Shown here: positions 15,156 to 22,564 of the stretch, one piece after another | Position numbering within the stretch: the first letter of the stretch is position 1 | Layout: each line of letters opens with the position of its first letter | Assembly (NCBI GenBank): GCA_045541135.1 | Contig: JAZQIO010000074.1 | Coordinates: 1 to 22,908 of the forward strand | DNA from: CAZNKU01 sp045541135 | GTDB taxonomy: Bacteria; Bacillota; Clostridia; Monoglobales; Firm-18 | Direction: 5' to 3' | Length of the DNA stretch: 22,908 nucleotides | Translations under genes and position numbers: made by a program | The notes under the pieces: generated by a model | What the model saw: the letters and a program-made list of their open reading frames with translations, nothing else | What the model was told of the DNA's origin: nothing | The model's database searches: none

Positions 15156-15740
15156 CTATTTTCTCTTTAGTAATCTTTTTTGCTGCATGAGATTTAAACC
15201 AAGCAGAAAAATGATGATACACACCGCAGAACCAGTTGCAACATTCATAATACGGATTTCTATTTCCGACATTCCCTCAAAGGATACAAGCATAGACCTT
15301 TGCAAAGAAAATATAGAAACAAAGGCATTGGCAAAGGATATATTTCGCAATGTTATCAATTTTGCAGATTTGCTTTTTCGTGCCTTTATCCATTTTATTG
15401 TTGCAAGTGTGATTTTGGTAAAAGCATATACCGCAATCGCAAGCATAACAATCAAATGAAATTCGATACCTCTGTCTTTTACAAAAGCAAGGATTACTGT
15501 TCCAACGAGCGATATGGATAGCAGCATCAACATTATTCCGGTAAACCGAATTATAAAGTGTTTCTTGCCTTTGTGCTTAAGAACTACAAATCGAACAATA
15601 CTCAATATTGCATAGTAAATACCGATTGTAAAAAGCCACCACGAGTGTGTTGTAATGCCCAAAATAATATGATAGGCACTATACACCATATTGAATACCA
15701 AACTGACAAGTGCGAGTTTCAGTGTCCTATCCATTCGCAT
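15156..15740 (-). CDS. Polytopic membrane protein of the TetR operon
   Basis: A 194-residue hydrophobic protein with about five membrane helices and basic cytoplasmic loops (VLKHKGKKH, KWIKARKSKSAK, QQKRLLKRK at the C-terminus). I do not recognise a named family or catalytic motif. It overlaps the end of the TetR gene by 14 bases (start ATG 15740), with GGGAAAG upstream inside that gene, so it is translated from the same message. This coupling suggests it is the physiological partner or the main output of the regulator, perhaps a membrane stress or transport function. An in-frame ATG two codons later is an equally possible start. It is the last gene of the operon and is followed by the bidirectional terminator at 15044-15078. 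Confidence 0.8.
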   Translation of the reverse strand: MRMDRTLKLALVSLVFNMVYSAYHIILGITTHSWWLFTIGIYYAILSIVRFVVLKHKGKKHFIIRFTGIMLMLLSISLVGTVILAFVKDRGIEFHLIVMLAIAVYAFTKITLATIKWIKARKSKSAKLITLRNISFANAFVSIFSLQRSMLVSFEGMSEIEIRIMNVATGSAVCIIIFLLGLNLMQQKRLLKRK

Positions 15741-16323
15741 TATCTTTCCCGTAAATACAGATGGCGATTATTTCAGATAATTCATCAGTTGTCTTGTCAC
15801 ACCCATTTTTTAACCATTCAACAATTATGGCATTGATACCATTTAGATAGTACATCATCACATATTGTCTAATATCTGATGGATAGTGAAATCTCTCCAA
15901 AATCGGGTTGAATATGTTTTCAAACATTCGCTTATACACATCTTCAAATCCCAGAATTTTGTTTTGTGCCAACGCAACCTTAAATACCTCTTTGTGGTCT
16001 TTGATATATGTGAAATAGGGTGTTAGATACTTATCGCAAATAAACACCAATTCACTAAGTTCGCAGTTCTTAAGGTTGAGCACTACTGACTGTGTATCGG
16101 TTGAAAAATATGACAAAAAACCATCTAACAAGTATCGAGTTGTTTCATTTAGCAAATCGCCGATAGTTTCATAATGCAAATAAAAGGTTGAGCGATTTAC
16201 CCCTGCCTTTTCGCAAATCTCACTAACTGTAATGTATTCAAACGGTTTCTTTTTCAGCAAGGAAATCAGTGCAAGGTCCATTTTTGTGGCAGTATTAAAA
16301 TATTTACTTTCAGATTTGTTCAT
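15727..16323 (-). CDS. TetR/AcrR-family transcriptional regulator
   Basis: A 198-residue regulator with an N-terminal helix-turn-helix at about residues 31-51 (ITVSEICEKAGVNRSTFYLHY), the classical TetR DNA-binding signature. A helical ligand and dimerisation domain follows, resembling the type seen in dihydroxyacetone-kinase regulators of Clostridia and Bacilli. Proteins of this type usually repress their own operon until a ligand binds. AAGGAG lies just upstream of ATG 16323. It sits 24 bases after the small membrane protein gene and overlaps the next gene by 14 bases, in a three-gene operon. A perfect inverted repeat (16747-16774) next to the operon promoter is a likely binding site. The ligand is unknown. 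Confidence 0.92.
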   Translation of the reverse strand: MNKSESKYFNTATKMDLALISLLKKKPFEYITVSEICEKAGVNRSTFYLHYETIGDLLNETTRYLLDGFLSYFSTDTQSVVLNLKNCELSELVFICDKYLTPYFTYIKDHKEVFKVALAQNKILGFEDVYKRMFENIFNPILERFHYPSDIRQYVMMYYLNGINAIIVEWLKNGCDKTTDELSEIIAICIYGKDNANG

Positions 16324-16347
16324 ATTACCGCTCCTTGCAAGTTTTGG

Positions 16348-16689
16348 TTATTTGTCTGCGATTTCACGGGCAAGCTGCACGATTTCATAGGCATATTTCG
16401 CCTTGCCCTTTTCAAGCAATTTCTTATAAATCGGATAATTTACACCGCAGCCGATAAGACCGATAATGCCAATAATGATACCGAGTACCATACTGTTTCC
16501 GATAACTTGCATTGACAACGACATACCTGTGCCTAATATGAGTGTAAATACTATGCCCCAAGAGTAAGTGAAAATGGTGGCAGGGAGTTTTGCACGGTTG
16601 TCCAGTTTTTTCAAGGCAATAATTTTCGAGTCCCCTTTGGGTGCATAGTCCTTTGCGATTGATTCTGCTAAAATTTTGTCTGTGTTCAT
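16348..16689 (-). CDS. Small two-helix membrane protein
   Basis: A 113-residue protein with a charged N-terminal part (ESIAKDYAPKGDSKIIALKKLDNRAKLPATIF), two glycine-rich membrane helices at about 40-61 and 67-85, the conserved-looking VNYPIYKKLLEKGKAKYAYEI and a short C-terminal helix. Close relatives accompany TetR genes in gut Clostridia. I recall that some databases name them dihydropteridine reductase; nothing in the sequence supports an enzyme. It is the first gene of the operon, with AGGAGG and a TATAAT box directly upstream. A role in membrane stress or as a small regulator is possible but unproven. Confidence 0.82.
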   Translation of the reverse strand: MNTDKILAESIAKDYAPKGDSKIIALKKLDNRAKLPATIFTYSWGIVFTLILGTGMSLSMQVIGNSMVLGIIIGIIGLIGCGVNYPIYKKLLEKGKAKYAYEIVQLAREIADK

Positions 16690-16720
16690 ATTAAGAACCT
16701 CCTTTTGATTTTGTAATTAC

Positions 16721-16774
16721 ATTATACATTTCAAAAGGATTAAATGAACAACACAAAACATTAAATGTGTTGTT
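16721..16774 (-). promoter_or_regulatory. Promoter and probable TetR operator of the three-gene operon
   Basis: On the minus strand TATAAT (16726-16721) is an exact -10 box; the -35 is weak (GTTCAT at 16749-16744). Overlapping that -35 is a perfect inverted repeat, AACAACACA (16747-16755) and TGTGTTGTT (16766-16774), with a 10-base A/T-rich centre. This size and place fit autorepression by the TetR-family protein of the operon. The arms are seen; the binding is inference. Confidence 0.6.
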
Positions 16775-16780
16775 TTAAAA

Positions 16781-16817
16781 AAACGAGCCTCAATTTTGAA
16801 AAAATTGAGGCTCGTTT
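16781..16817 (-). terminator. Strong terminator of the tRNA-Pro gene
   Basis: Two perfect 17-base inverted arms (16781-16797 and 16801-16817, AAACGAGCC...GGCTCGTTT) around a three-base loop. On the minus strand the stem runs into TTTTAAAA. It lies four bases past the encoded CCA end of the tRNA, so the stem begins almost at the mature 3' end. Confidence 0.85.
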
Positions 16818-16821
16818 GAAA

Positions 16822-16898
16822 TGGTCGGGGTGACGGGATTTGAACACGCGACCTCTGCGTCCCGAACGCAGCGCTCTACCAAGCTGAGCCACACCCCG
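16822..16898 (-). tRNA. tRNA-Pro, anticodon CGG
   Basis: On the minus strand the acceptor stem is CGGGGTG ... CACCCCG with discriminator A and an encoded CCA (16824-16822). The D arm is GCTC AGCTTGGTA GAGC, the anticodon arm CTGCG TTCGGGA CGCAG with anticodon CGG (reads CCG), the variable loop AGGTC, and the T loop TTCAAAT. The T stem GCGTG/CCCGT has one T-C mismatch and one G-T pair; all other stems pair fully. Confidence 0.95.
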
Positions 16899-16928
16899 AA
16901 ATATTAAATTTTAAAACCACACTTTAAC

Positions 16929-16956
16929 ATTATATCACTTTTTTTGGATTTGTCAA
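16929..16956 (-). promoter_or_regulatory. Promoter of the tRNA-Pro gene
   Basis: On the minus strand TTGACA (16956-16951) and TATAAT (16934-16929) are both exact consensus with a 16-base spacer, about 30 bases before the tRNA. It is back to back with the hprK operon promoter. Confidence 0.85.
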
Positions 16957-17001
16957 CCAATAACAGGCTATAAAAACAAAGAAAATTATTTTTCAAATTC
17001 C

Positions 17002-17030
17002 TTTACATATTGGCTGTTTTTTAGTATAAT
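17002..17030 (+). promoter_or_regulatory. Sigma-A promoter of the hprK operon
   Basis: TTTACA (17002-17007), 17-base spacer, exact TATAAT (17025-17030). Transcription would start near 17037, leaving a leader of only about 24 bases. No internal terminator is seen until 22531, so it likely drives all six genes to yvcK. Confidence 0.85.
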
Positions 17031-17060
17031 AAAATATATATGTGTTTTAGGAGGTTTAGT

Positions 17061-17993
17061 ATGGAAGAAGTTAAGTTTACGGTAAAATTGTCACAGCTTA
17101 TTGATGATTTTAAACTTGAAAAATTATTTATAACTCCTGAAGGTGAAAATACTGAAATAACCACACCTGATGTTAACCGCCCAAGCTTACAGCTTACGGG
17201 CTTTTACGACTATTTTGACAATGAGCGTTTACAGATTTTGGGTATGGTTGAATATACTTATCTTACAAGAATTTCCGAGGAGGAAAGATTAAAACAGCTT
17301 GAAATGCTTTTCTCCAAAAAGATTCCTGCACTTATTATAACAAGGGGACAGGAAATTCTGGACGGTATGGCGGAGCTTGGGGAAAAATATAATGTTCCCA
17401 TACTTCGCACACAGTATTCTACATCACGTTTTATGAGTGCTGTTATAGCATGGCTTAACAAAGAGCTTGCACCACGTATTACACGTCACGGTGTGCTGGT
17501 TGAAGTTTACGGTGAAGGTATTTTAATACTTGGTGAAAGCGGTGTTGGTAAAAGTGAGGCGGCTATTGAGCTTGTAAAGCGAGGTCACCGACTTGTTGCG
17601 GATGATGCTGTTGAAATTAAAAAGGTTTCCGACATTTCGCTTGTTGGCTCATCACCTGAAATAATACGTCATTTTATTGAGCTTCGAGGTATCGGCATCA
17701 TAGATGTTAAGGAAATTTTCGGTATAGGTGCAGTTAAAAATACAGAAAAAATTGATATGATTATTAATCTTGAAGCATGGGTTGACGGCAAGCATTATGA
17801 CCGTCTTGGCTTAGAGGATGAATATACGGAAATTTTGGGCATTCAGATTCCATCACTTTTAATTCCCGTAAAGCCGGGCAGAAACCTTGCGGTTATAGTT
17901 GAAATTGCGGCTATGAACAACCGTCAGAAGCGTAACGGCTACAATGCAGCAGAAGAACTTAACAAACGTTTGATGTCGGGAATGGAAGGATAA
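17061..17993 (+). CDS. hprK: HPr kinase/phosphorylase
   Basis: A 310-residue bifunctional HPr(Ser) kinase/phosphorylase. It phosphorylates Ser46 of HPr using ATP or pyrophosphate when glycolytic intermediates are high, and reverses this with phosphate, so controlling carbon catabolite repression through CcpA. The Walker A loop GESGVGKS is at 158-165. The family signature ELRGIGIIDVKEIFG follows at about 208-222, and RHGVLVEVYG precedes the loop with the expected histidine. Length equals that of characterised enzymes (about 310). The ATG at 17061 is preferred over 17040 because AGGAGGT lies at 17049-17055. It is the first gene of a six-gene operon and is 3 bases from the next gene. Confidence 0.97.
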   Translation: MEEVKFTVKLSQLIDDFKLEKLFITPEGENTEITTPDVNRPSLQLTGFYDYFDNERLQILGMVEYTYLTRISEEERLKQLEMLFSKKIPALIITRGQEILDGMAELGEKYNVPILRTQYSTSRFMSAVIAWLNKELAPRITRHGVLVEVYGEGILILGESGVGKSEAAIELVKRGHRLVADDAVEIKKVSDISLVGSSPEIIRHFIELRGIGIIDVKEIFGIGAVKNTEKIDMIINLEAWVDGKHYDRLGLEDEYTEILGIQIPSLLIPVKPGRNLAVIVEIAAMNNRQKRNGYNAAEELNKRLMSGMEG

Positions 17994-17996
17994 AAA

Positions 17997-18737
17997 ATGG
18001 AAATAAAACTGGATTTACACACACATACGTCTTTCAGTCCACACGCATACAGCACTCTTTGGGAAAACATAACCTTTGCCAAAGAACGTGGTATGGAGGC
18101 AATAGCAATGACAAACCACGGTATGTCTACGGAGGATTTTTTCCATGAATGGCACTTCGGAAATTTTACGCACCTTCCACGTGTTATAAACGATGTGGTG
18201 GTTTTTACAGGTGTTGAATGTTCTTATATTGACGAGAATGCCTCGCTGGATTTACAGGACCGGCGTCTTGAAAAAATGGATATTGTAATAGCATCAAGAC
18301 ACGGCGGAAGCTTTGCACCTGATGAAACGAATTTTGCAAAGGTTCTTTTAAATGCCTGTGAAAATAAGTATATAGACATTTTGGGGCACATTGCACGTAC
18401 AAGCTTTTCGCTGACAGATGAGGAATATGACCTTATTGCAAAAACCGCAAAGGAAAAGGGCAAGCTTGTAGAACTTAACGAAAACTGCTTCGGCAAAAAA
18501 GTGCCCGTGTTTGCAGAAAATTCAAGAAAGCTGATGCTTGCCTGCAAAAAGCACGGAACACCCATTGTTGTAAATTCCGATGCACATTTTTGCACCCATG
18601 TGGGAAGCTTTGAAAAGGCAGTTGCACTGCTTGAGGAAATTGACTTTGACGAAGAACTTGTTATGAACACAAGTCTTGATAAATTTTTGGGTTATATAAC
18701 TAAAAAGAAAAATATAGATATGTTAAGGGGAGAATAA
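17997..18737 (+). CDS. PHP-domain phosphoesterase
   Basis: A 246-residue stand-alone PHP-domain protein like YcdX of Escherichia coli. The metal-binding motifs are all visible: DLHTHT with His8 and His10, MTNHG, GVECSYID with a glutamate ligand, DILGHIAR, and NSDAHFCTHVG near the C-terminus. Such proteins bind a trinuclear metal centre and hydrolyse phosphomonoesters or diesters; the natural substrate of this clade is not settled. It starts three bases after hprK, with the GGAAGGA ribosome binding site inside the hprK end, and is two bases from the kinase gene. This tight packing suggests coordinated expression with sugar-phosphate control. Confidence 0.92.
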   Translation: MEIKLDLHTHTSFSPHAYSTLWENITFAKERGMEAIAMTNHGMSTEDFFHEWHFGNFTHLPRVINDVVVFTGVECSYIDENASLDLQDRRLEKMDIVIASRHGGSFAPDETNFAKVLLNACENKYIDILGHIARTSFSLTDEEYDLIAKTAKEKGKLVELNENCFGKKVPVFAENSRKLMLACKKHGTPIVVNSDAHFCTHVGSFEKAVALLEEIDFDEELVMNTSLDKFLGYITKKKNIDMLRGE

Positions 18738-18739
18738 TT

Positions 18740-19687
18740 ATGAGAATAGGCGTTGATATTGGCGGAACAAACCTGGTTGCAGGTTTGGTAGACGATAATT
18801 TTAAATTAGTTGACAAGGCGGAATGCCCCGCAAATGCAAAAAGACCTGATACAGAGCTTGTAGCAGACATTATTATGCTTTGCAAAAAGGTTATGGAGCA
18901 AAATAATCTTACAGAAAAGGACGTTAAATCAATTGGTATCGGTATTCCCGGTTGTCACAATCCCGAAACAGGTGTAATTTTATACTGCGCAAATATAAAC
19001 TTTTTAAATACACCAATTGTTGATATGATGAAAAAGGAACTTGATATTCCCGTATACCTTGGTAACGATGCAGACTGTGCGGCACTTGGTGAAGCATATG
19101 CAGGGGCAACAAAGGAAGTTAATGAATCAATTATGATTACAATAGGCACAGGTATTGGCGGCGGTATTATTATAAACAAGAAAATATACAACGGCTTTAA
19201 CCACTGCGGCGGCGAGCTTGGTCATATGGTTATTGTTTCAGGTGGTGAACAGTGCGGATGCGGCAGAAAGGGTTGCTGGGAAGCATACGGTTCCGCAACA
19301 GCGCTTATCCGTCAGACAAAGGCGGCAATTGTTGCTAATCCCGAAAGTGAGCTTGCAAAGATGGTAGGCGGCGATGTGGAAAAGGTTAACGGTAAAACTG
19401 CTTTTGACGCTATGCGTGCAGGTTGCCCTGTCGGTACGGCAGTTGTAGAAAAATATGTTGAATATTTTTCAACAGGTATTACAAATATTATAAATATATT
19501 CCAGCCTGAAATGTTGGTTATAGGCGGTGGTGTTTCAAAGGAAGGACAGCCTTTGATAGATATGATTATGAAGCACGTTTCCGCTGAACGCTACGGCGAA
19601 ACCAACGGACTTCCCAAAACAAAGCTTTGCACAGCAGTTTTGGGTAACGATGCAGGTATAATCGGTGCAGCTGCTCTTGGAATTTAG
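18740..19687 (+). CDS. glcK: ROK-family glucokinase
   Basis: A 315-residue sugar kinase of the ROK family, probably glucokinase, which phosphorylates cytoplasmic glucose with ATP. The phosphate loop DIGGTN is at 6-11, GNDADCAALGE carries the catalytic aspartate, and IGTGIGGGI is the second phosphate loop. The ROK zinc site is seen as HCGGELGHMV followed by CGCGRKGCWE. Length fits the bacillar and clostridial glucokinases. No helix-turn-helix domain is present, so it is an enzyme and not a ROK repressor. GGGGAGA at 18727-18733 is its ribosome binding site. Substrate could include other hexoses or N-acetylmannosamine; glucose is the best guess. Its place between hprK and murB connects sugar entry with catabolite control. 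Confidence 0.88.
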   Translation: MRIGVDIGGTNLVAGLVDDNFKLVDKAECPANAKRPDTELVADIIMLCKKVMEQNNLTEKDVKSIGIGIPGCHNPETGVILYCANINFLNTPIVDMMKKELDIPVYLGNDADCAALGEAYAGATKEVNESIMITIGTGIGGGIIINKKIYNGFNHCGGELGHMVIVSGGEQCGCGRKGCWEAYGSATALIRQTKAAIVANPESELAKMVGGDVEKVNGKTAFDAMRAGCPVGTAVVEKYVEYFSTGITNIINIFQPEMLVIGGGVSKEGQPLIDMIMKHVSAERYGETNGLPKTKLCTAVLGNDAGIIGAAALGI

Positions 19688-19707
19688 TTTTGGAAGGAGA
19701 ATACCTT

Positions 19708-20610
19708 TTGGATAATTCATCGGTAAGAAATATTCTTGAAAATATTTTAAGTGATGATTTGATTTTTGAAAATGAGCCTATGGGAAGGCACACAACCTTT
19801 CGCACAGGGGGAAATGCAACATTTTATGTTACCCCTGAAAGTGAAGAACAGATTATTGCTCTTGTAAAGTCACTTAAGGGGATACCCCATATGTTTATGG
19901 GCAACGGCTCCAACCTTTTGTTTACCGACAAGGGTTACGATGGTGTTGTGGTGGAAATAGGCAGTAAGTATTCCCAAATTACCGTAGACGGTAACAAAAT
20001 TACTGCCCAAAGCGGGGCTTTGCTTTCAAAGGTTGCAAATGTTGCTTTGGAACACGGCCTGGGAGGTATGGAATTTGCCGCAGGTATACCCGGCTCCATA
20101 GGCGGTGCAGTTGTAATGAATGCAGGTGCCTACGGCGGGGAAATGAAGGACATTGTTGTTACAAGCACCTGTGTAGGTGAAAGCGGAAATGTGTTGGAAA
20201 TTGAAAATCACGAATTTTCATACAGACACAGCATATTTTCCGATAAAAATCTTTTGGTTTTAAAAACAGTTATAAGCCTGGAACCAAAAAATAAAGATGA
20301 AATAAAGGCTGAAATGGTTGAGCTTAACAGACGAAGAAAGGAAAAACAGCCCTTGGAATATCCAAGTGCAGGCAGTACCTTTAAAAGACCGGAAGGATAT
20401 TTTGCAGGTAAGCTTGTGGAGGATGCAGGGCTTAAAGGCTACCGGGTTGGCGGAGCTATGGTTTCCGAAAAGCATGCGGGCTTTGTTATAAATTACGACA
20501 ATGCCACTGCAACAGATATACTGAATTTAATGGAGCATATAAAAAGTGAGGTTTATATGCGCTTTGGGGTAGAGCTTGAGCCTGAGGTGAAGATAGTAGG
20601 AGAGGAATGA
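19708..20610 (+). CDS. murB: UDP-N-acetylenolpyruvoylglucosamine reductase
   Basis: A 300-residue MurB that reduces UDP-GlcNAc-enolpyruvate to UDP-MurNAc with NADPH and FAD, the second committed step of peptidoglycan synthesis, in the cytoplasm. FAD-binding motifs are FRTGGNA (31-37), GNGSNLL (65-71) and GIPGSIGGAVVMNAGAYG (126-143). SYRHSIF (171-177), the proton donor serine in AGSTFKRP (Ser223) and the C-terminal ELEPEVKIVG glutamate complete the active site. Absence of the extra tyrosine-loop insert points to the type II enzymes of Gram-positive bacteria. The start is TTG at 19708, seven bases after AAGGAGA; the alternative TTG at 19690 precedes that site. It shares ATGA-type junction bases with the rapZ reading region. 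Confidence 0.96.
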   Translation: MDNSSVRNILENILSDDLIFENEPMGRHTTFRTGGNATFYVTPESEEQIIALVKSLKGIPHMFMGNGSNLLFTDKGYDGVVVEIGSKYSQITVDGNKITAQSGALLSKVANVALEHGLGGMEFAAGIPGSIGGAVVMNAGAYGGEMKDIVVTSTCVGESGNVLEIENHEFSYRHSIFSDKNLLVLKTVISLEPKNKDEIKAEMVELNRRRKEKQPLEYPSAGSTFKRPEGYFAGKLVEDAGLKGYRVGGAMVSEKHAGFVINYDNATATDILNLMEHIKSEVYMRFGVELEPEVKIVGEE

Positions 20611-20615
20611 TTAAA

Positions 20616-21470
20616 ATGCGTTTTGTAATTATAACCGGTTTGTCGGGTGCGGGTAAAACCCACGCACTGCGTTGTCTTGAGGACTTTGGCTATTATTGTA
20701 TAGACAATATGCCGCCTGTATTAATACCCAAGTTTGCGGAACTTTGCAACAATTCTCAGGGTAAGCTTGACAGACTTGCAGTAGTTTGTGACATCCGAAG
20801 CGGTGATATGTTCAGTCAGCTTTTTGATGCGTTGGATGAAATGAAGAAAAACGGTTATACCTATGAAATTCTTTTTATGAATGCAGACGACCACGCACTT
20901 ATAAAAAGATACAAGGAAACAAGACGTAAGCATCCGCTGTCAATTAAGGGCAGACTTGCAGATGCAATTGCCTTAGAGCGCAGATTGCTTGAAGATATTT
21001 ACAAGCATGCAGATAACATTATAAACACTACAAACTATACTCAGAAGCAAAGCCGTGCAGAGCTTTCTGCAATTTTTGAAGGTGATGACCGTGCGGCAAT
21101 TACCATAAATGTACTTTCCTTTGGCTTCAAATACGGTTTACCCTTGGATGCAGATATGGTCTTTGACGCAAGATTTTTGCCAAATCCTTATTATGTTGAC
21201 GAGCTTAAAGGTCATACCGGTCTTGAAGACTGCGTTTCTGAATATGTAATGAAGTATGAACAAAGTAAAAAGTTTTTGAAAATGATGTGTGATATGATTG
21301 ATTTTTTACTTCCTCAGTTTGTTGAGGAGGGCAAAAAACATCTTGTTATAGCAATAGGCTGTACCGGCGGTAAGCACCGTTCCGTTACTCTTGCAGAGGC
21401 ACTTAAAAACCATCTTAAAGAAAACGGTAATTATGCCGAGGCTATACATCGTGACTATAAGCGTGAGTAG
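20616..21470 (+). CDS. rapZ: RNase adapter / nucleotide-binding protein RapZ (YvcJ)
   Basis: A 284-residue P-loop ATPase/GTPase of the RapZ (YvcJ) family. The Walker A loop GLSGAGKT is at 8-15, and the C-terminal RNA- or ligand-binding domain carries the signature CTGGKHRSV at 249-257. In Escherichia coli RapZ senses glucosamine-6-phosphate and directs RNase E to a small RNA; in Bacillus YvcJ affects competence, and the RNA partner is unclear. ATG 20616 is preferred, giving the usual MRFVIITGLSG start and a 10-base gap to GGAGAGG; an ATG at 20607 overlaps the murB stop but lies one base after that site. It sits between murB and yvcK, the conserved Firmicutes order, consistent with a role in amino-sugar and envelope control. 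Confidence 0.95.
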   Translation: MRFVIITGLSGAGKTHALRCLEDFGYYCIDNMPPVLIPKFAELCNNSQGKLDRLAVVCDIRSGDMFSQLFDALDEMKKNGYTYEILFMNADDHALIKRYKETRRKHPLSIKGRLADAIALERRLLEDIYKHADNIINTTNYTQKQSRAELSAIFEGDDRAAITINVLSFGFKYGLPLDADMVFDARFLPNPYYVDELKGHTGLEDCVSEYVMKYEQSKKFLKMMCDMIDFLLPQFVEEGKKHLVIAIGCTGGKHRSVTLAEALKNHLKENGNYAEAIHRDYKRE

Positions 21471-21497
21471 ATCGTAGAATTTTTAGGGGAGAATTCC

Positions 21498-22499
21498 ATG
21501 AAAAAATACAGTGATATAAAGATTGTCGTTGTGGGTGGAGGAACAGGGCTTTCAACAATGCTTCGTGGTCTTAAAAAATACACACACAACATTACTGCCA
21601 TTGTAACCGTTGCAGATGACGGTGGAGGAAGCGGCGTTTTGCGTGACGAAATGGGCATACTTCCGCCCGGTGATATCCGAAACTGCATACTTGCACTTGC
21701 AGAAACCGAGCCCTTGATGGAAAAGCTTTTAAGCTACCGTTTTTGTGAAGGCTCTCTTTCGGGACAAAGCTTTGGTAATCTTTTTCTTGCGGCTATGAGC
21801 AAGGTTTGCGGCGGATATGTTGAAGCAGTTAAAAACGTAAGTGAAATTTTAAGCGTTAAGGGTACTGTTTTGCCCGTTACCTTAGACGATATTCACATTA
21901 ACGCTCGCCTTTACGACGGAAGCGTTATAAAGGGAGAATGTAATATTTCCGCAGGCTTAAAGGTTGGGGATAAGCGAATTAAAAGCATAGAGCTTGTGCC
22001 TAAAAATGCAAAGATTTTGCCTGAGGCAAAGGCGGCAATTGCCGATGCGGACCTTATTATTTTAGGACCGGGAAGTATTTACACAAGTGTTATACCAAAC
22101 CTGCTTGTAAAGGGTGTGTATAAGGCTATTAAAAAGGCTTCCGCAAATGTTGTGTATGTGTGCAACATAATGTCCCAGCCTGGCGAAAGTGATAATATGA
22201 CAGCCTTCGACCATGTAGAGGCAATTTACAGACATTCCTGCGACGGACTTATAGATATTTGCATTGCAAATACTCAGGATTTGCCTGAGCGTATGAAAAA
22301 AAGCTATAAGTGTGAAAATTCATCAAGAGTTGTTATTGATGATAAAAAGTTTAAAAAAAGCGGAATAAAACTTATTAAAAAAGACCTTGTTTCCGTTAAA
22401 AACAACAAGTACATCCGTCACAATTACAACGAGCTTGCAAAGGTGATTTTTACCGAATGCCTGAAGGATGAAAAGCAAAAAACAAAAAGAAAGAAATAA
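21498..22499 (+). CDS. yvcK: YvcK/CofD-like gluconeogenesis and morphogenesis factor
   Basis: A 333-residue YvcK protein with the CofD-like fold. The opening KIVVVGGGTGLSTMLRGLK and TVADDGGGSGVLRDEMG are the UDP-sugar-binding loops, and PPGDIRNCI, GQSFGNL and LGPGSIYTSVIPNLLV follow in family order. YvcK proteins bind UDP-GlcNAc or UDP-glucose and are needed for growth on gluconeogenic substrates and for cell shape and cell-wall integrity in Bacillus and Listeria. No catalytic activity is established. AGGGGAGA at 21485-21492 is the ribosome binding site. The basic lysine-rich tail (KDEKQKTKRKK) is a common feature of the family. It is the last gene of the operon here, followed by a terminator; whiA, its usual neighbour, is absent from the window. 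Confidence 0.96.
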   Translation: MKKYSDIKIVVVGGGTGLSTMLRGLKKYTHNITAIVTVADDGGGSGVLRDEMGILPPGDIRNCILALAETEPLMEKLLSYRFCEGSLSGQSFGNLFLAAMSKVCGGYVEAVKNVSEILSVKGTVLPVTLDDIHINARLYDGSVIKGECNISAGLKVGDKRIKSIELVPKNAKILPEAKAAIADADLIILGPGSIYTSVIPNLLVKGVYKAIKKASANVVYVCNIMSQPGESDNMTAFDHVEAIYRHSCDGLIDICIANTQDLPERMKKSYKCENSSRVVIDDKKFKKSGIKLIKKDLVSVKNNKYIRHNYNELAKVIFTECLKDEKQKTKRKK

Positions 22500-22530
22500 A
22501 AGGAATCCATAAATGGAGTGTACCATAAAG

Positions 22531-22564
22531 GACAGTAGCATTTATTAGTTACTGTCTTTTTATT
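22531..22564 (+). terminator. Terminator of the hprK-yvcK operon
   Basis: GACAGTA (22531-22537) and TACTGTC (22550-22556) form a perfect 7-base-pair stem with a 12-base loop, followed by a T-rich tract (TTTTTATTTTATTT). It lies 31 bases after the yvcK stop. Confidence 0.85.

Noticed and set aside
16348..16689. Naming the small membrane protein dihydropteridine reductase
   Set aside because: The protein is two membrane helices with short tails and has no nucleotide- or pterin-binding motif.
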